Assembly: GCF_900142135.1 (NCBI RefSeq)
Contig: NZ_FQZU01000036.1
Location: forward strand, 1 to 64,000
DNA length: 64,000 nt
Reading direction: 5' to 3'
Source of the DNA: Desulfatibacillum alkenivorans DSM 16219
GTDB taxonomy: Bacteria; Desulfobacterota; Desulfobacteria; Desulfobacterales; Desulfatibacillaceae
The notes below the pieces were generated by a model. It was not told the DNA's origin and did no database searches. It saw nothing but the letters and a program-made list of their open reading frames with translations. This document shows, one piece after another, positions 16,931 to 25,819 of the stretch (position 1 is the stretch's first letter; each line of letters starts with the position of its first letter). The position numbers and the translations under genes are program-made.

Positions 16931-19633
16931 TTAGCGGCCGGCGTCTAGGGCCTTTTTGATGGCCTGGGTCAGCTCGGAGATTTCAATAGGCTTGGACAGG
17001 TAGCCGGAAATTTTTTGGCGAACTCCATCTTCCAGCGCATCGGGGCCGGCGTCGTCAAAGCCGGACATCATGATGATTTTAGCGTCGGGATTGATCTCGA
17101 GAATATTCTCCACCATCTCGCATCCGCTTGCATCGGGCATGTTTCTATCCAATAGAACGACGTCCGGCTTCCATTCGGAGTATTCCTGCAAGCCCTTCAC
17201 GGCCGAACTGACCGCTCGGGGAGTGTATCCCGTGGCTGTCAGCAAATCAGCCAGAGGCTCAAGAAATGTTTTGTCGTCGTCAATCACAAGAATTTTTTCC
17301 GCCTGGCCGGTGATGGTTTCAAGACAAGCTTCGGGCGCCGCCTTAGGAATCTGCGAGGTATGGGGCAGCAGAACCGTAAAGGCCGTTCCTGCGCCCACCT
17401 TGGAATTGACGTGAATTTCGCCGCCGTGGTCTTTAACAATGGCGTACGACGTGGATAAACCAAGACCGGTTCCTTTGCCCGGCTCCTTGGTTGTGAAAAA
17501 CGGCTTGAAAATTTCCCCGGTCATTTCAGCGTCCATGCCGTGCCCCGTATCGGAAATGGTAATTTCCACTCCGTCCGCTGCGCTGACGGCCTGAATGTCA
17601 AGCTGGCCGCCTTTGGGCATGGCATCCCTGGCGTTGGTGCACAGGTTCATGAAAACCTGCCCCAGTTCGGAGCGGTTTCCATAAACAGCCAGCGGGTCGG
17701 GCAGGCTGCGATGCGTAACGATGCGCTTGTCGAAGACCTTGGAGACAACCTGATAAATCTCCCGCAGCAATTGGGTGACGTCAAAAACGGTCTTGTCGCC
17801 ATTGGTGTCAGGCCGAGAGTATTGCAGGATGCTGCGGATAAGGTCCGAGCCCATGGAGGCCAAATCCAGCAAGGCGTCCGTCTGGCGGTCCAGGCCGTCC
17901 AGGCCGCCGTACTTCATCTGCATTAATTGCACGTTGGCCGTAATGCCTGAAAGCACGTTGCGGAAGTTGTGCGTCACGCCGGAGACGATCTCCCCCATGA
18001 CCTCCATACGCTGGGATAGAGCGACCCTGTCGCGAAATACATATTGGCAGGTGTCCACGTCCACTTCTTCTTCAGGGGGCTTGGATTTCTTGGCGGCCGA
18101 AGATTCCAGGGACGTGCGCTCCACAAGGATGGCGTCCGCGGTCCGGCCTAAGGCCTCATGGCATTCCTGGGTTTCCTTTTCCCGCTCCAGACCGCGGGAG
18201 AAGGAGTCTACGGCGAATTTCAGGATGCTGGCCTCTGCAGCGCGCCACGGCGTCATGGACTTGCAGTTGTCAAAGCCGATAACACCTTGAAATTTACCGC
18301 CCACAAAAAGCGGAATAAGCAGGATAGCCTGCACATCTTCGCTTTTAAACCGGAATATGGCGTCATCAGGGGAGCTGGATTCGGTCTCGGAAACAAACCA
18401 TCCTTTGGCGAACTTCTTCCGCCAGCGCTTGGGATACTTCACACGGGCCAGTTTGGAATCCTTCTCCTGGGAAGGAAAGCCCGAGGCGCACCATTCGGCG
18501 ACCTGCCTGGCGTAAACCTTGTTATTCTCCACCGCTACATTGGAAAACCAGTAACAGCGGGAGGCGCCGGCCGCCTGCCCCAGCTCGGCCAGGATCAGAT
18601 CAGCCTGTCCGGAGGCGGACTTGCCGGAAAAGCACAGACCGGACACAATGTTCGCCGCCTTTAAAAGGCCCATCTGCCGGTCCAAAAGGGTGGTGTCCCT
18701 GGCAGTGAGCATCAGCCCATGGTTTTCTCCGGAATTTTTGCTTAGAGCATCGGCGTGAACGGACATGATGCGGCCGCCCGCCGAGAGGTTTTTGCACGCC
18801 CTTTTAGCTGGTTCGTCCTTCACCTCCGAAGCAATAATCTCGTTTTTAATGCACCCTTCACAGGCTTCCGGCTTATGGAAGAAAATCTCATGGCATTTCT
18901 TTCCCAGCACGTCCTTTCTGTTCTTTCGTAAAAAGGACAAGAAGGTCCGGTTCACATAAACCGCCTGCGCTTCCCCATCCAACACCATGACGCCTTCCCC
19001 CACCTTCTTAAGTACGGCTTCGTGATAGGCTTGAAAAGCCTCAAGCTCCCGATTGAAGTCCCTTTTTTCGTTGGCGGAATGGGGTTCAGGGGCGCTTTGC
19101 GTTTTGTGGGCGGGAATTGGGCGGGCCTTTTCAAAGCCCAGGGCGGCGATGTCCACCAGGATGCTTAGCAAGTTCCTGTCCGTATCGGAAAAGAGTCCCT
19201 TTTTTTTATTGAGGATTTCAATGGCGCCAATAACGCGGCCGCGGCTTTTGATGGGGGCGCAGGCAGCGGAATGGGTGCTAAAGCCAGTGAGTTTGTCGGC
19301 TGCGCCGGAAAATCGGGGGTCGTTTTTTACGTCGTTGACGACCAGCGGCAGATCATTCTCCACAACCCAGCCAATAATTCCCTGGCCGGAGGGAAAGCGC
19401 TCCCCACGCAGCACATCGGCGGCTTTTCCTGAAGTATAATAAAAGGCGAGTTGTGTGGGATCTTCCTGATCTACAAGGGCGATGACGCCGGCCTCGGCTT
19501 CAAGCAATTCCACCGAGCCCTCCACCATGGTGGAAAAAACCGCATGGTCCCCTCTGGTGGAATTGACCAGGCGCAGGAACTGACTAATTATTCCAAGCTG
19601 CTGGGATCTTGAATCCCGCTGGTTTTCTGACAT
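16931..19633 (-). CDS. Hybrid histidine kinase: GAF-PAS-GAF-HisKA-HATPase-receiver
   Basis: 900 residues with no membrane segment. Domain order by sequence: GAF (about 15-170, with FPSGQGIIGWVVEN), PAS (about 205-320) containing a CHEIFFHKPEACEGC cysteine pattern, a second GAF (about 335-470), a phospho-acceptor helix with GVTHNFRNVLSG (His near 556), and an HATPase with SDTGHGMD and GKGTGLGLSTSYAI. A C-terminal receiver follows (VIDDDKTF; acceptor Asp in VLLDRNMP, about 828). It is a soluble cytoplasmic sensor, last in the minus-strand cluster with the MglA-like GTPase. The lysine-tryptophan-rich second GAF and the cysteine pattern could sense redox or a small molecule, but that is inference. 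Confidence 0.9.
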   Translation of the reverse strand: MSENQRDSRSQQLGIISQFLRLVNSTRGDHAVFSTMVEGSVELLEAEAGVIALVDQEDPTQLAFYYTSGKAADVLRGERFPSGQGIIGWVVENDLPLVVNDVKNDPRFSGAADKLTGFSTHSAACAPIKSRGRVIGAIEILNKKKGLFSDTDRNLLSILVDIAALGFEKARPIPAHKTQSAPEPHSANEKRDFNRELEAFQAYHEAVLKKVGEGVMVLDGEAQAVYVNRTFLSFLRKNRKDVLGKKCHEIFFHKPEACEGCIKNEIIASEVKDEPAKRACKNLSAGGRIMSVHADALSKNSGENHGLMLTARDTTLLDRQMGLLKAANIVSGLCFSGKSASGQADLILAELGQAAGASRCYWFSNVAVENNKVYARQVAEWCASGFPSQEKDSKLARVKYPKRWRKKFAKGWFVSETESSSPDDAIFRFKSEDVQAILLIPLFVGGKFQGVIGFDNCKSMTPWRAAEASILKFAVDSFSRGLEREKETQECHEALGRTADAILVERTSLESSAAKKSKPPEEEVDVDTCQYVFRDRVALSQRMEVMGEIVSGVTHNFRNVLSGITANVQLMQMKYGGLDGLDRQTDALLDLASMGSDLIRSILQYSRPDTNGDKTVFDVTQLLREIYQVVSKVFDKRIVTHRSLPDPLAVYGNRSELGQVFMNLCTNARDAMPKGGQLDIQAVSAADGVEITISDTGHGMDAEMTGEIFKPFFTTKEPGKGTGLGLSTSYAIVKDHGGEIHVNSKVGAGTAFTVLLPHTSQIPKAAPEACLETITGQAEKILVIDDDKTFLEPLADLLTATGYTPRAVSSAVKGLQEYSEWKPDVVLLDRNMPDASGCEMVENILEINPDAKIIMMSGFDDAGPDALEDGVRQKISGYLSKPIEISELTQAIKKALDAGR

Positions 19634-19718
19634 TATTTAGCCTCATACACGCGGCCGCATGACAAGAAAAATAGGAGGGTTTATCGCCCGGAATATATAC
19701 GGAATTCGAAATGGGGCC

Positions 19719-19907
19719 TTAAAACAGCGTGTCGTCCTTGTCGCTTTTTTTCACTTTGACTTCAGGATTTCTCTCATCCTTTTTCACGATCCTGAGGATG
19801 TCCAGGCAGCCTTCGCATTTAATAGGCTTGGACTTATCCTCCAAGGCCTCCAGGGGGACGACGTTTTTATGTCCGCATTCTTCACAAAAAATAATGGTGG
19901 TTTCCAT
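19719..19907 (-). CDS. Small CxxC/CxxC zinc-ribbon protein
   Basis: About 62 residues. Two cysteine pairs, FCEECGHKN and CEGCLDIL, are spaced as in a zinc ribbon, followed by a lysine/aspartate-rich tail. I recognise no family. AGGAG lies 12 bases before the ATG at 19907. A TTG at 19919, directly abutting the Shine-Dalgarno, would add four residues. It lies between the acidic coiled-coil gene and the hybrid kinase and is probably part of that operon. Confidence 0.6.
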   Translation of the reverse strand: METTIIFCEECGHKNVVPLEALEDKSKPIKCEGCLDILRIVKKDERNPEVKVKKSDKDDTLF

Positions 19908-19943
19908 GGGATGCTGCAACTCCTTGATAAAACTTGACCCGGG

Positions 19944-20714
19944 CTAGTCCCGGTTTTTTAAATCCTGAATTTCCTTTCTTAAGGCTTCCGATTCCGTCCG
20001 AATGGTCTCGGTCAATTCAGCGATGGCAATGACCACCTTTTCCATAACCACTTCCAAAGCGCCCGTATCCATTGAAATGGAAGCTGTGCCCATGCCCGGC
20101 ACTGCAGCGCCGCCGGCGACTTCCCGTCCCGGCGACTCCACGGAGACCATGGACTCGGCGGTGGAGCCCTCGCCCTCATCAGCCTCGGCCTGCGGCGGAG
20201 CTTCCTCGGCAAAATCAAAGTCCGAAGGCGGCGCTCCGGTCTCTTTGGGCGCTTTGGAGGCTGCAATCTCCTCCCGGAGTTTTTTAAACTTGGCCACGTC
20301 CTCCATGACGATCTGCTTTCTGGACTCCTGGTCCATACCCGTCATGCTGAGGACTTTTTCCAAGTTTTTATAAGCGTTTTGCAACAGGCCGACCGAGTCG
20401 GGGTGGGCTTCCGCCTTGCGCTTTGCAATGTATTTTCCCAGATTATCCAACAAGGAGAGAAAGGTCTTAACTACGGGGTCGTCTTCCCACCTGGATTTCA
20501 GCCGGTCCACCTCGCCCTTGAGCTTGGCCATGATCTCGTCTGTAATTTCCCAGTCCAGGGACAGAATCAGGGCTTTTAACTCTTTGATGCCGAGTTCTTC
20601 CGCAGGATCCAAGGCTTCGTCTTCAACTTCGGCTTCCCACTCATCTTCCGAGAAAAACTCATCCAAACGAGCATCCGCTTCAGCCGCAATCAATTCTTCC
20701 TCTTTGGTGGTCAA
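19944..20714 (-). CDS. Acidic protein with C-terminal helix, in the MglA operon
   Basis: 256 residues, no recognised family. A very acidic head (residues 5-40) leads to a helical domain (about 45-155: IKELKALILSLDWEITDEIM, then a segment with YKNLEKVLSMTGMD). A proline/alanine/glutamate-rich linker (about 160-205) and a short coiled coil (about 215-254, VIAIAELTETIRTESEALRK) end the chain. Its start is 10 bp after the MglA stop, so it is translated with the GTPase. The IKELKALILSLDWEI segment resembles a small helical element seen in other delta-proteobacterial proteins, but I cannot name it. A scaffold or effector of the GTPase is the simplest guess. Confidence 0.6.
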   Translation of the reverse strand: MTTKEEELIAAEADARLDEFFSEDEWEAEVEDEALDPAEELGIKELKALILSLDWEITDEIMAKLKGEVDRLKSRWEDDPVVKTFLSLLDNLGKYIAKRKAEAHPDSVGLLQNAYKNLEKVLSMTGMDQESRKQIVMEDVAKFKKLREEIAASKAPKETGAPPSDFDFAEEAPPQAEADEGEGSTAESMVSVESPGREVAGGAAVPGMGTASISMDTGALEVVMEKVVIAIAELTETIRTESEALRKEIQDLKNRD

Positions 20715-20724
20715 TGGCCTTCTC

Positions 20725-21330
20725 CTATTTGAGTTCCTTGTGCAGGGACGCCACGGCGATGGATATGATCTTTTTCAGGGTAGGCACAACATTCTCACCG
20801 GTCATGGCGCTGGCGCCGAAACTGGGAACCTTGAGTTTACTGTTGAGGTCCTTTTCCATCCGTTCGATGGTTAAGAGCTGGATGCCTTGCTTGGCCAAAT
20901 CGCGTTTATTGTACTGCAACACCAGCGGAATTTTAAAGATATTCTTGTTGTACGCCGCCAGGTTCTCCTGAAGGTTTTTCAAGGACAAAAAGTTATGCTC
21001 TCTGCGCAACGCCATGGAGTCGGCCACAAACACCACGCCGTCCACGCCTTGCAGCACCAGCCGGCGGGTGGCGTTGTATTTCACCTGGCCAGGCACGGTG
21101 TAGAGGTTGACCTTAATGTCGTATCCCTTGATTTTGCCGATATCAAACGGAAAGAAGTCAAAATACAGGGTTCGGTCGCCGTGGGTCTTGATGCTGACCA
21201 TGTCGGACTTGATCCGTTCCTGGAACTTCTTGAAGATATACTCCAGGTTGGTCGTTTTTCCGCCCCTGCCAGGACCGTAGTAAACGATCTTAACCTGTAC
21301 TTCCTTCTTTTTCAGATTGATGAATGCCAA
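20725..21330 (-). CDS. mglA: MglA-type small Ras-like GTPase
   Basis: 201 residues, clearly similar to the Myxococcus polarity GTPase MglA. The family start (AFINLKKKEVQVKIVYYGPG), P-loop GPGRGGKTT, the hallmark YTVPGQ in place of DTAGQ, VDGVVFVADS and the base-specificity motif NKRD are all present. In Myxococcus MglA-GTP marks the leading pole and drives gliding or pili, and MglB is its GAP. The start is a TTG with AGAGGG eight bases upstream. The Roadblock (MglB-like) gene is directly upstream by 97 bp. No gliding or type IV pilus genes are in the window, so the output here is unknown. Confidence 0.88.
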   Translation of the reverse strand: MAFINLKKKEVQVKIVYYGPGRGGKTTNLEYIFKKFQERIKSDMVSIKTHGDRTLYFDFFPFDIGKIKGYDIKVNLYTVPGQVKYNATRRLVLQGVDGVVFVADSMALRREHNFLSLKNLQENLAAYNKNIFKIPLVLQYNKRDLAKQGIQLLTIERMEKDLNSKLKVPSFGASAMTGENVVPTLKKIISIAVASLHKELK

Positions 21331-21427
21331 TGCTGATCCCTCTCATTGCCAGTTTGCGTCTGTGCTCGATGGCCCGCCGGAAATCCGTCATGGACGGAGA
21401 GCGCATCCCGCCAGATCAGGTTAGGCC

Positions 21428-21868
21428 CTAATCTGCGTCCGACTCCGAATCCAGCAGATTGGCAAGGAGCATCGTTTTATAAAGCAACGAATCCTTGATT
21501 TTCTTTGCCACCTCTTCCACCCGGAGCCTTAAAAAACCGAGCGAGACGTCATTCCCGAAAATGGTAATGAGCAGAAAGTCATCCTCCACTTTGGAAAAGT
21601 GGATGCTTTCCGATTCTCCTTTGTGGAAGAGAAGCGTAAAATTCTCCTCGCCGACAATCTGGGCCATGGCGTTGACAGCGCCGAAGTTCCCCGCGGCCAG
21701 CGCAGCCAGCGAGTAAAGATCGTGCTGACAATTTCCGTCGTCGCAACGCGCGATGATATTGCCGGCCATGTCGATGAGCAAGGTGACATTCACCCCGATG
21801 TCGATGAGCTCTTCCTTCAGGATGCTCTCAACCCTGTCGAGTTCCTTTTGTCCAAACCCGTATTCCAT
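21428..21868 (-). CDS. Roadblock/LC7-domain protein, MglB-like
   Basis: 146 residues. The Roadblock/LC7 fold is seen from about residue 8 to 120: RVESILKEELIDIGVNVTLL, DMAGNIIARCDD, then FHKGESESIHFSKVEDDFLL. In MglB such proteins dimerise and act as GTPase-activating partners of MglA. It lies between the histidine kinase (14 bp upstream) and the MglA-like GTPase (97 bp downstream). A GAP or co-regulator of that GTPase is the expected role. A C-terminal helix after the domain, ending in acidic residues, resembles the MglB extension. Confidence 0.82.
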   Translation of the reverse strand: MEYGFGQKELDRVESILKEELIDIGVNVTLLIDMAGNIIARCDDGNCQHDLYSLAALAAGNFGAVNAMAQIVGEENFTLLFHKGESESIHFSKVEDDFLLITIFGNDVSLGFLRLRVEEVAKKIKDSLLYKTMLLANLLDSESDAD

Positions 21869-21882
21869 TCACCCTTGTCCTT

Positions 21883-22602
21883 TTAAAAGCTATCCATAGT
21901 GTTTAACCAGACCTCCACTGTGGCGCCCTGGCCCTTAGCGCTTATGACTCTCAGTTCCCCTCCCATTTTCGCCACAATGCGGTATGAAGTGGAAAGACCC
22001 AAACCGTCCCCGCCTTCTTTTGTGGAAAACAATGGAACCAAAATTTTCTTATGATGCTCGTTCATGACGCCTTTTCCGTTGTCCTCCACGGAAATGACCA
22101 AACGGCCCTCCCTGGCTTGCGCAGTCAAGGTGATTTTGGGCCTGTCCACGTCCTTCAGGGCGTCAACAGCGTTGTCAATCAGGCAGTCGAGAACGCGCGT
22201 CAGCGCGTCCTTATCGGCGGACACCATGCAGGCGCCGGCGCTGCAATCCTGACTGAAGCCGATGTTAAGCCTGGCCAGCCTCTCGCTGACAGGAATAAGA
22301 TAGTCGCTCCAAAATACCAGTAAAGGAACCGGCCTGTTTTCCGGCTCCGGAGCAGAGTAGCTGCGCAGCTTTTCGATAAAGTGCTGCTGCCTGGCCACCT
22401 GGCCCAGCGCTCTATCCAGGTACTCCGAGCGCTTGGCTTCATCAAAGCTGTTGTATTGCGCCGCCAGCACCTGGAGCGTAATCTTTAGCGAGTTGACCGA
22501 GTTTGCAAGCTCATGCCGCAACGCCGAGTATGCCTGGTCCAGCAATTCGATCGATTTTATGTTGTCATCCGAAGCCCCTATGTGCTCCTCAGGGCGGCTC
22601 AT
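21883..22602 (-). CDS. Short soluble histidine kinase
   Basis: 239 residues with no sensor domain. The acceptor region is LRHELANSVNSLKITLQ (His near 30), followed by an HATPase with DNAVDALKD (N box), VEDNGKGV (G1) and GGDGLGLSTSYRI (G2). Its ATG overlaps the stop of the preceding Roadblock gene (ATGA), so the two are coupled. With no input domain of its own, it probably receives its signal from the Roadblock proteins. It may phosphorylate the receiver of the large fusion protein encoded first in this cluster. Confidence 0.85.
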   Translation of the reverse strand: MSRPEEHIGASDDNIKSIELLDQAYSALRHELANSVNSLKITLQVLAAQYNSFDEAKRSEYLDRALGQVARQQHFIEKLRSYSAPEPENRPVPLLVFWSDYLIPVSERLARLNIGFSQDCSAGACMVSADKDALTRVLDCLIDNAVDALKDVDRPKITLTAQAREGRLVISVEDNGKGVMNEHHKKILVPLFSTKEGGDGLGLSTSYRIVAKMGGELRVISAKGQGATVEVWLNTMDSF

Positions 22603-22991
22603 GCGTATTTGCCCTTTCTGTCAAGAGCGTCAATCACTTCCTGCTCGTACTTTTTCATGAGCAGCCTGGCCCTGCCAAGCCACTCATTGCGCTTGGCCAT
22701 TAAAAACAAAAAACAGGGCTTGGTTTCAATATGCCTTATTAAAAAATAATGCTGGTCCGTGGTGATCAGGATGTCATCCGTCACCTGATCTCCCGCCAGC
22801 AGTTTGATGGCCTTCAAATTGGATTTGACAATCACCCCCAGGTACGCAGACGTGGTCTCGGCATCGATTGAGGGATCCCTGGACAACTTGGCCACGGAAA
22901 GGCCGTCATCCGCCAACACCACAGCGGAGGCCACAAAGCCCGGCAACTCGTCAGCCATATTCTCCAGGATGCCTTTTAAATGATTAGGCAA
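22599..22991 (-). CDS. Roadblock/LC7-domain protein
   Basis: 130 residues that are almost wholly one Roadblock/LC7 domain: LKGILENMADELPGFVASAV, LADDGLSVAKLSRDP, then TTDQHYFLIRHIET. It differs from the MglB-like paralogue in the same cluster and is closer to the Roadblock tail of the receiver fusion upstream, with which it could heterodimerise. It overlaps the start of the histidine kinase by four bases. A 149-bp gap separates it from the fusion gene. Confidence 0.82.
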   Translation of the reverse strand: MPNHLKGILENMADELPGFVASAVVLADDGLSVAKLSRDPSIDAETTSAYLGVIVKSNLKAIKLLAGDQVTDDILITTDQHYFLIRHIETKPCFLFLMAKRNEWLGRARLLMKKYEQEVIDALDRKGKYA

Positions 22992-23140
22992 TGTTGACTC
23001 CTGTCATCCTGGGCAAGGGCGCCTGTTTCCCGGCCGCGTTAAGGGTTTCCGTTTTCAGGCAAAACAAGGCCCGTGCCGCCCATTTAGGCATGTTTACCAC
23101 ATTTAAACACAAATTCAAGAAGGATTTATTCCCTGGGGGC

Positions 23141-25819
23141 TTATGCACGGAATATTTCATCCAATTCCTTGGAATATTTTCCGGCCACCATGCGCACATT
23201 CCCCAAGGTGGACTCACGGCCAACGGCAATCACCAAATAATACTCAGGATTCAAAAAGCGGGTCAATACCCAGGCGTTTTCCGTTTGCACCAGGTTCTCC
23301 TGGAATTGCCCGATATTCAAATCCTGGGCGGATTTTCCTATCAGTTGCATCACCACGGCGAATTTGCCGCCAAAGGCCTGCACGTCCACTCCCTTGGGAT
23401 TATAATCCACCAAGCCGATGCCGTCCATGCCGGATACTGCGCAAACGCGAACCCCCTCGATTTCGTCCGCCATGCCCTTCAACACCTCGTTGAGCTTGGC
23501 AATTTGCTCTTCAGTGAGCTTGCCGGAAGGCGCGGGCGCGGGCGCCCCGTCTTGAGCGGATTCGGATTTATTCGCCATGGGCGGGATAGGCCTGGGCGCC
23601 GGAGCGCTCATAATAGGAGGCGGCGGAGGGACTTCATCCGGAAGCTCCATGTCCAGGTCGGGCAGGCCGTCGTCGCCAAGTTCTTCCTCTCCCGAGCCGG
23701 GCAGGTCTTCGAAATCCAAGTCGTCGTCTGCTGTCAGCTCGGAAAAATCTCCGTCCGGCAATTCCTCGTCTATATCAAAAAGCCCGTCATCGCCGCCCGG
23801 ACTTCCTTCGCCTTCCAGGTCGACCGCCTCGTCCAGGCCTTCGTCGTCCAAATCAAAAAGCTCATCTGGGTCGTCTTCTTCCTGAGTCGGCTCAGAAAGA
23901 GAGTCATCCAAATCCATCAGGCCGTCGTCAGAGCCATCCGCGTCTTCCAAAACAAAGTCTTCACCGGAGTCTTCGTCGGCCTCCAACGCCATGGCCCCAC
24001 CTTCCTCCGAAGCCTCTTCCAATTCCATGAGATCGTCGTCGCCTTCCTCGATCGCATCCATGGATGGAAGTTCTTCCTCTGAGGCGTCCTCGACCGTAAA
24101 AAGGCCGTCGTCTCCGGCGTCTTCCTCATCCAGGTCCAGAGGCAGCGGTTCGTCTTCAGAGGCGTCTTCAACGGTAAAAAGGCCGTCATCTCCGGCGTCT
24201 TCATCATCCAGCCCCAGAGGCAGCGGTTCGTCTTCAGAGGCGTCTTCAACGGTAAAAAGGCCGCCGTCTCCGGCGTCTTCATCATCCAGGTCCAGAGGCA
24301 GCGGTTCGTCTTCAGAGGCGTCTTCAACGGTAAAAAGGCCGTCATCTCCGGCGTCTTCATCATCCAGCCCCAGAGGCAGCGGTTCGTCTTCAGAGGCGTC
24401 TTCAACGGTAAAAAGGCCGCCGTCGGCGGAGGGCTCTTCGTCCTCATCAAACATGCCTTCTACTGTCACAGCCTCTTCTTCAACGGTAAACAGATCTCCC
24501 GGGCCTTCTTCTGCCAGCGCACTGGCCTCCGGCCCCGGGTCCTCCGCCCCGTCAAAGACGAAATCTTCCTTGATGGGCTCTTCATCCACGGAAAAAAGAT
24601 CTCCCGATCCCCCTTCTTCGCTTTCGCCGAACAGGTCGTCATCCGAACCGCCGTCATCCACGACAAAAAGATCGTCTTCCCCTTCTGCGGCGAACAGGTC
24701 GCCGTCATCGTCGTCAATGGCGGCGTCGTTTATATCGAAAAGATCGCTGTCATCTTCCAGGGCGCCGTCCGGCTCATCCGAACCGCCGCCGAGGCCAAAC
24801 CCATCCACAACCATTTGTTGGGTTGATTCGCCTTCCGGGTCTTCATCGTCCTGCACGACGACATCGTCTTCATCGTCCGCGCCGAACAAGCCTTTTTCGT
24901 CGGCGCCGGGAACCTTTTCCACCACGGTGGAGCCTTCGTCAGGCGCAAGATCCTCCACCAGCCAATCCACGTCGTCCGCGCCCAAATCGCCGGAAACCAC
25001 ATCGCCCTCGCCCAATCCCTCTTCCAACGAGAGATCGTCCGCAAGAACGCTTTCATCTCCGTCCTCTCCCACGTTTTCCAAAGAGAGGTCGTCGGGTTCG
25101 CCCAAAGATTCGGAGGGAGGCCCTGCTTCAGCGCCGGCCCGTTCGTCTTCCAGGTGGGAGGCTTCCATAAGCAGGCTCATGAGGCCTTGATGGATATTTT
25201 TTTTCAGTTTTTTCTCAGGAAGGGACCTGAAACGAATCTGCGCCCCTTTCCATGTAAGCATTTCTATGGCGGCCTCTTCCCCTTGCAGGTCTCCGCAGAC
25301 CGCATCGTGAAGCTGGCCTTCGTCCAGGTAGAAAAAGCCTTTTTGCTTGTCTTCCGAAAGCACTTCCAAAAGCGAGGTTTTTTGCTCCGCCTCCATCAAC
25401 TGCAGAAAGCTGCCCACGGAAATTCCAGCCAGGGAGCCCCCCTGAAACACATGATCCAGGCCTTGCTTGATGGCTTCGGACAGCCGTTCGAAATCCAAAG
25501 GCTTGGACAGCACCTGGAGCGCGCCCAGTTCCTTGAGCTTGTCTTCTATGCGGGGCGTGGCGAATGCGCTCATGACAATGGTGGGCGTGGACGGCCTGTT
25601 GTCGTTAATATAGGCCAGAAGTTCAAAACCATCCATTTCCGGCATGCGAAGATCTGTCACAACCAAATCCACGGGCTTGGTTTCCAGGGTATCCACGGCT
25701 TCCTTGCCGTTATTGGCCGTGTAAACTCTGAACTGGTCTCCCTGGGACTCCAGTCCGTCAGCCATGCTCATAATCAGGGAGTTTTCGTCGTCCACCAAAA
25801 GGATGTTTTTCATTTGCAC
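23141..25819 (-). CDS. Receiver-PATAN-acidic repeat-Roadblock/LC7 fusion protein
   Basis: 892 residues. A receiver domain (3-120) has the acceptor D56 in LVVTDLRMPEMDG. It is followed by a DUF4388/PATAN-like domain (about 130-220; GGSLAGISVGSFLQLMEAEQ and GFFYLDEGQLHDAV). About 525 residues of extremely acidic, disordered sequence follow (about 225-750) and include tandem 26-residue repeats (GLFTVEDASEDEPLPL and variants, about 465-586). A Roadblock/LC7 domain (about 765-890) ends the chain. Myxococcus RomR is a receiver with an acidic/proline-rich disordered tail that controls MglA polarity. This protein looks like a RomR-type architecture fused to an MglB-type domain, and it opens the cluster containing MglA and MglB homologues. 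AGGAG precedes the ATG. Confidence 0.82.
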   Translation of the reverse strand: MQMKNILLVDDENSLIMSMADGLESQGDQFRVYTANNGKEAVDTLETKPVDLVVTDLRMPEMDGFELLAYINDNRPSTPTIVMSAFATPRIEDKLKELGALQVLSKPLDFERLSEAIKQGLDHVFQGGSLAGISVGSFLQLMEAEQKTSLLEVLSEDKQKGFFYLDEGQLHDAVCGDLQGEEAAIEMLTWKGAQIRFRSLPEKKLKKNIHQGLMSLLMEASHLEDERAGAEAGPPSESLGEPDDLSLENVGEDGDESVLADDLSLEEGLGEGDVVSGDLGADDVDWLVEDLAPDEGSTVVEKVPGADEKGLFGADDEDDVVVQDDEDPEGESTQQMVVDGFGLGGGSDEPDGALEDDSDLFDINDAAIDDDDGDLFAAEGEDDLFVVDDGGSDDDLFGESEEGGSGDLFSVDEEPIKEDFVFDGAEDPGPEASALAEEGPGDLFTVEEEAVTVEGMFDEDEEPSADGGLFTVEDASEDEPLPLGLDDEDAGDDGLFTVEDASEDEPLPLDLDDEDAGDGGLFTVEDASEDEPLPLGLDDEDAGDDGLFTVEDASEDEPLPLDLDEEDAGDDGLFTVEDASEEELPSMDAIEEGDDDLMELEEASEEGGAMALEADEDSGEDFVLEDADGSDDGLMDLDDSLSEPTQEEDDPDELFDLDDEGLDEAVDLEGEGSPGGDDGLFDIDEELPDGDFSELTADDDLDFEDLPGSGEEELGDDGLPDLDMELPDEVPPPPPIMSAPAPRPIPPMANKSESAQDGAPAPAPSGKLTEEQIAKLNEVLKGMADEIEGVRVCAVSGMDGIGLVDYNPKGVDVQAFGGKFAVVMQLIGKSAQDLNIGQFQENLVQTENAWVLTRFLNPEYYLVIAVGRESTLGNVRMVAGKYSKELDEIFRA
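24115..24426. repeat. 78-bp in-frame tandem repeats (156-bp higher-order)
   Basis: Four nearly identical 78-bp units inside the acidic region are anchored by GGCAGCGGTTCG at 24141, 24219, 24297 and 24375. Units alternate between CAGGTCCAG and CAGCCCCAG variants (Asp/Gly in the protein), so the last event was a duplication of a 156-bp pair. Copy number may vary between strains. Confidence 0.85.

Noticed and set aside
23991-25190. 399-codon serine-rich frame opposite the acidic fusion protein
   Set aside because: The serine-rich translation is what antisense reading of Asp/Glu-rich codons produces.
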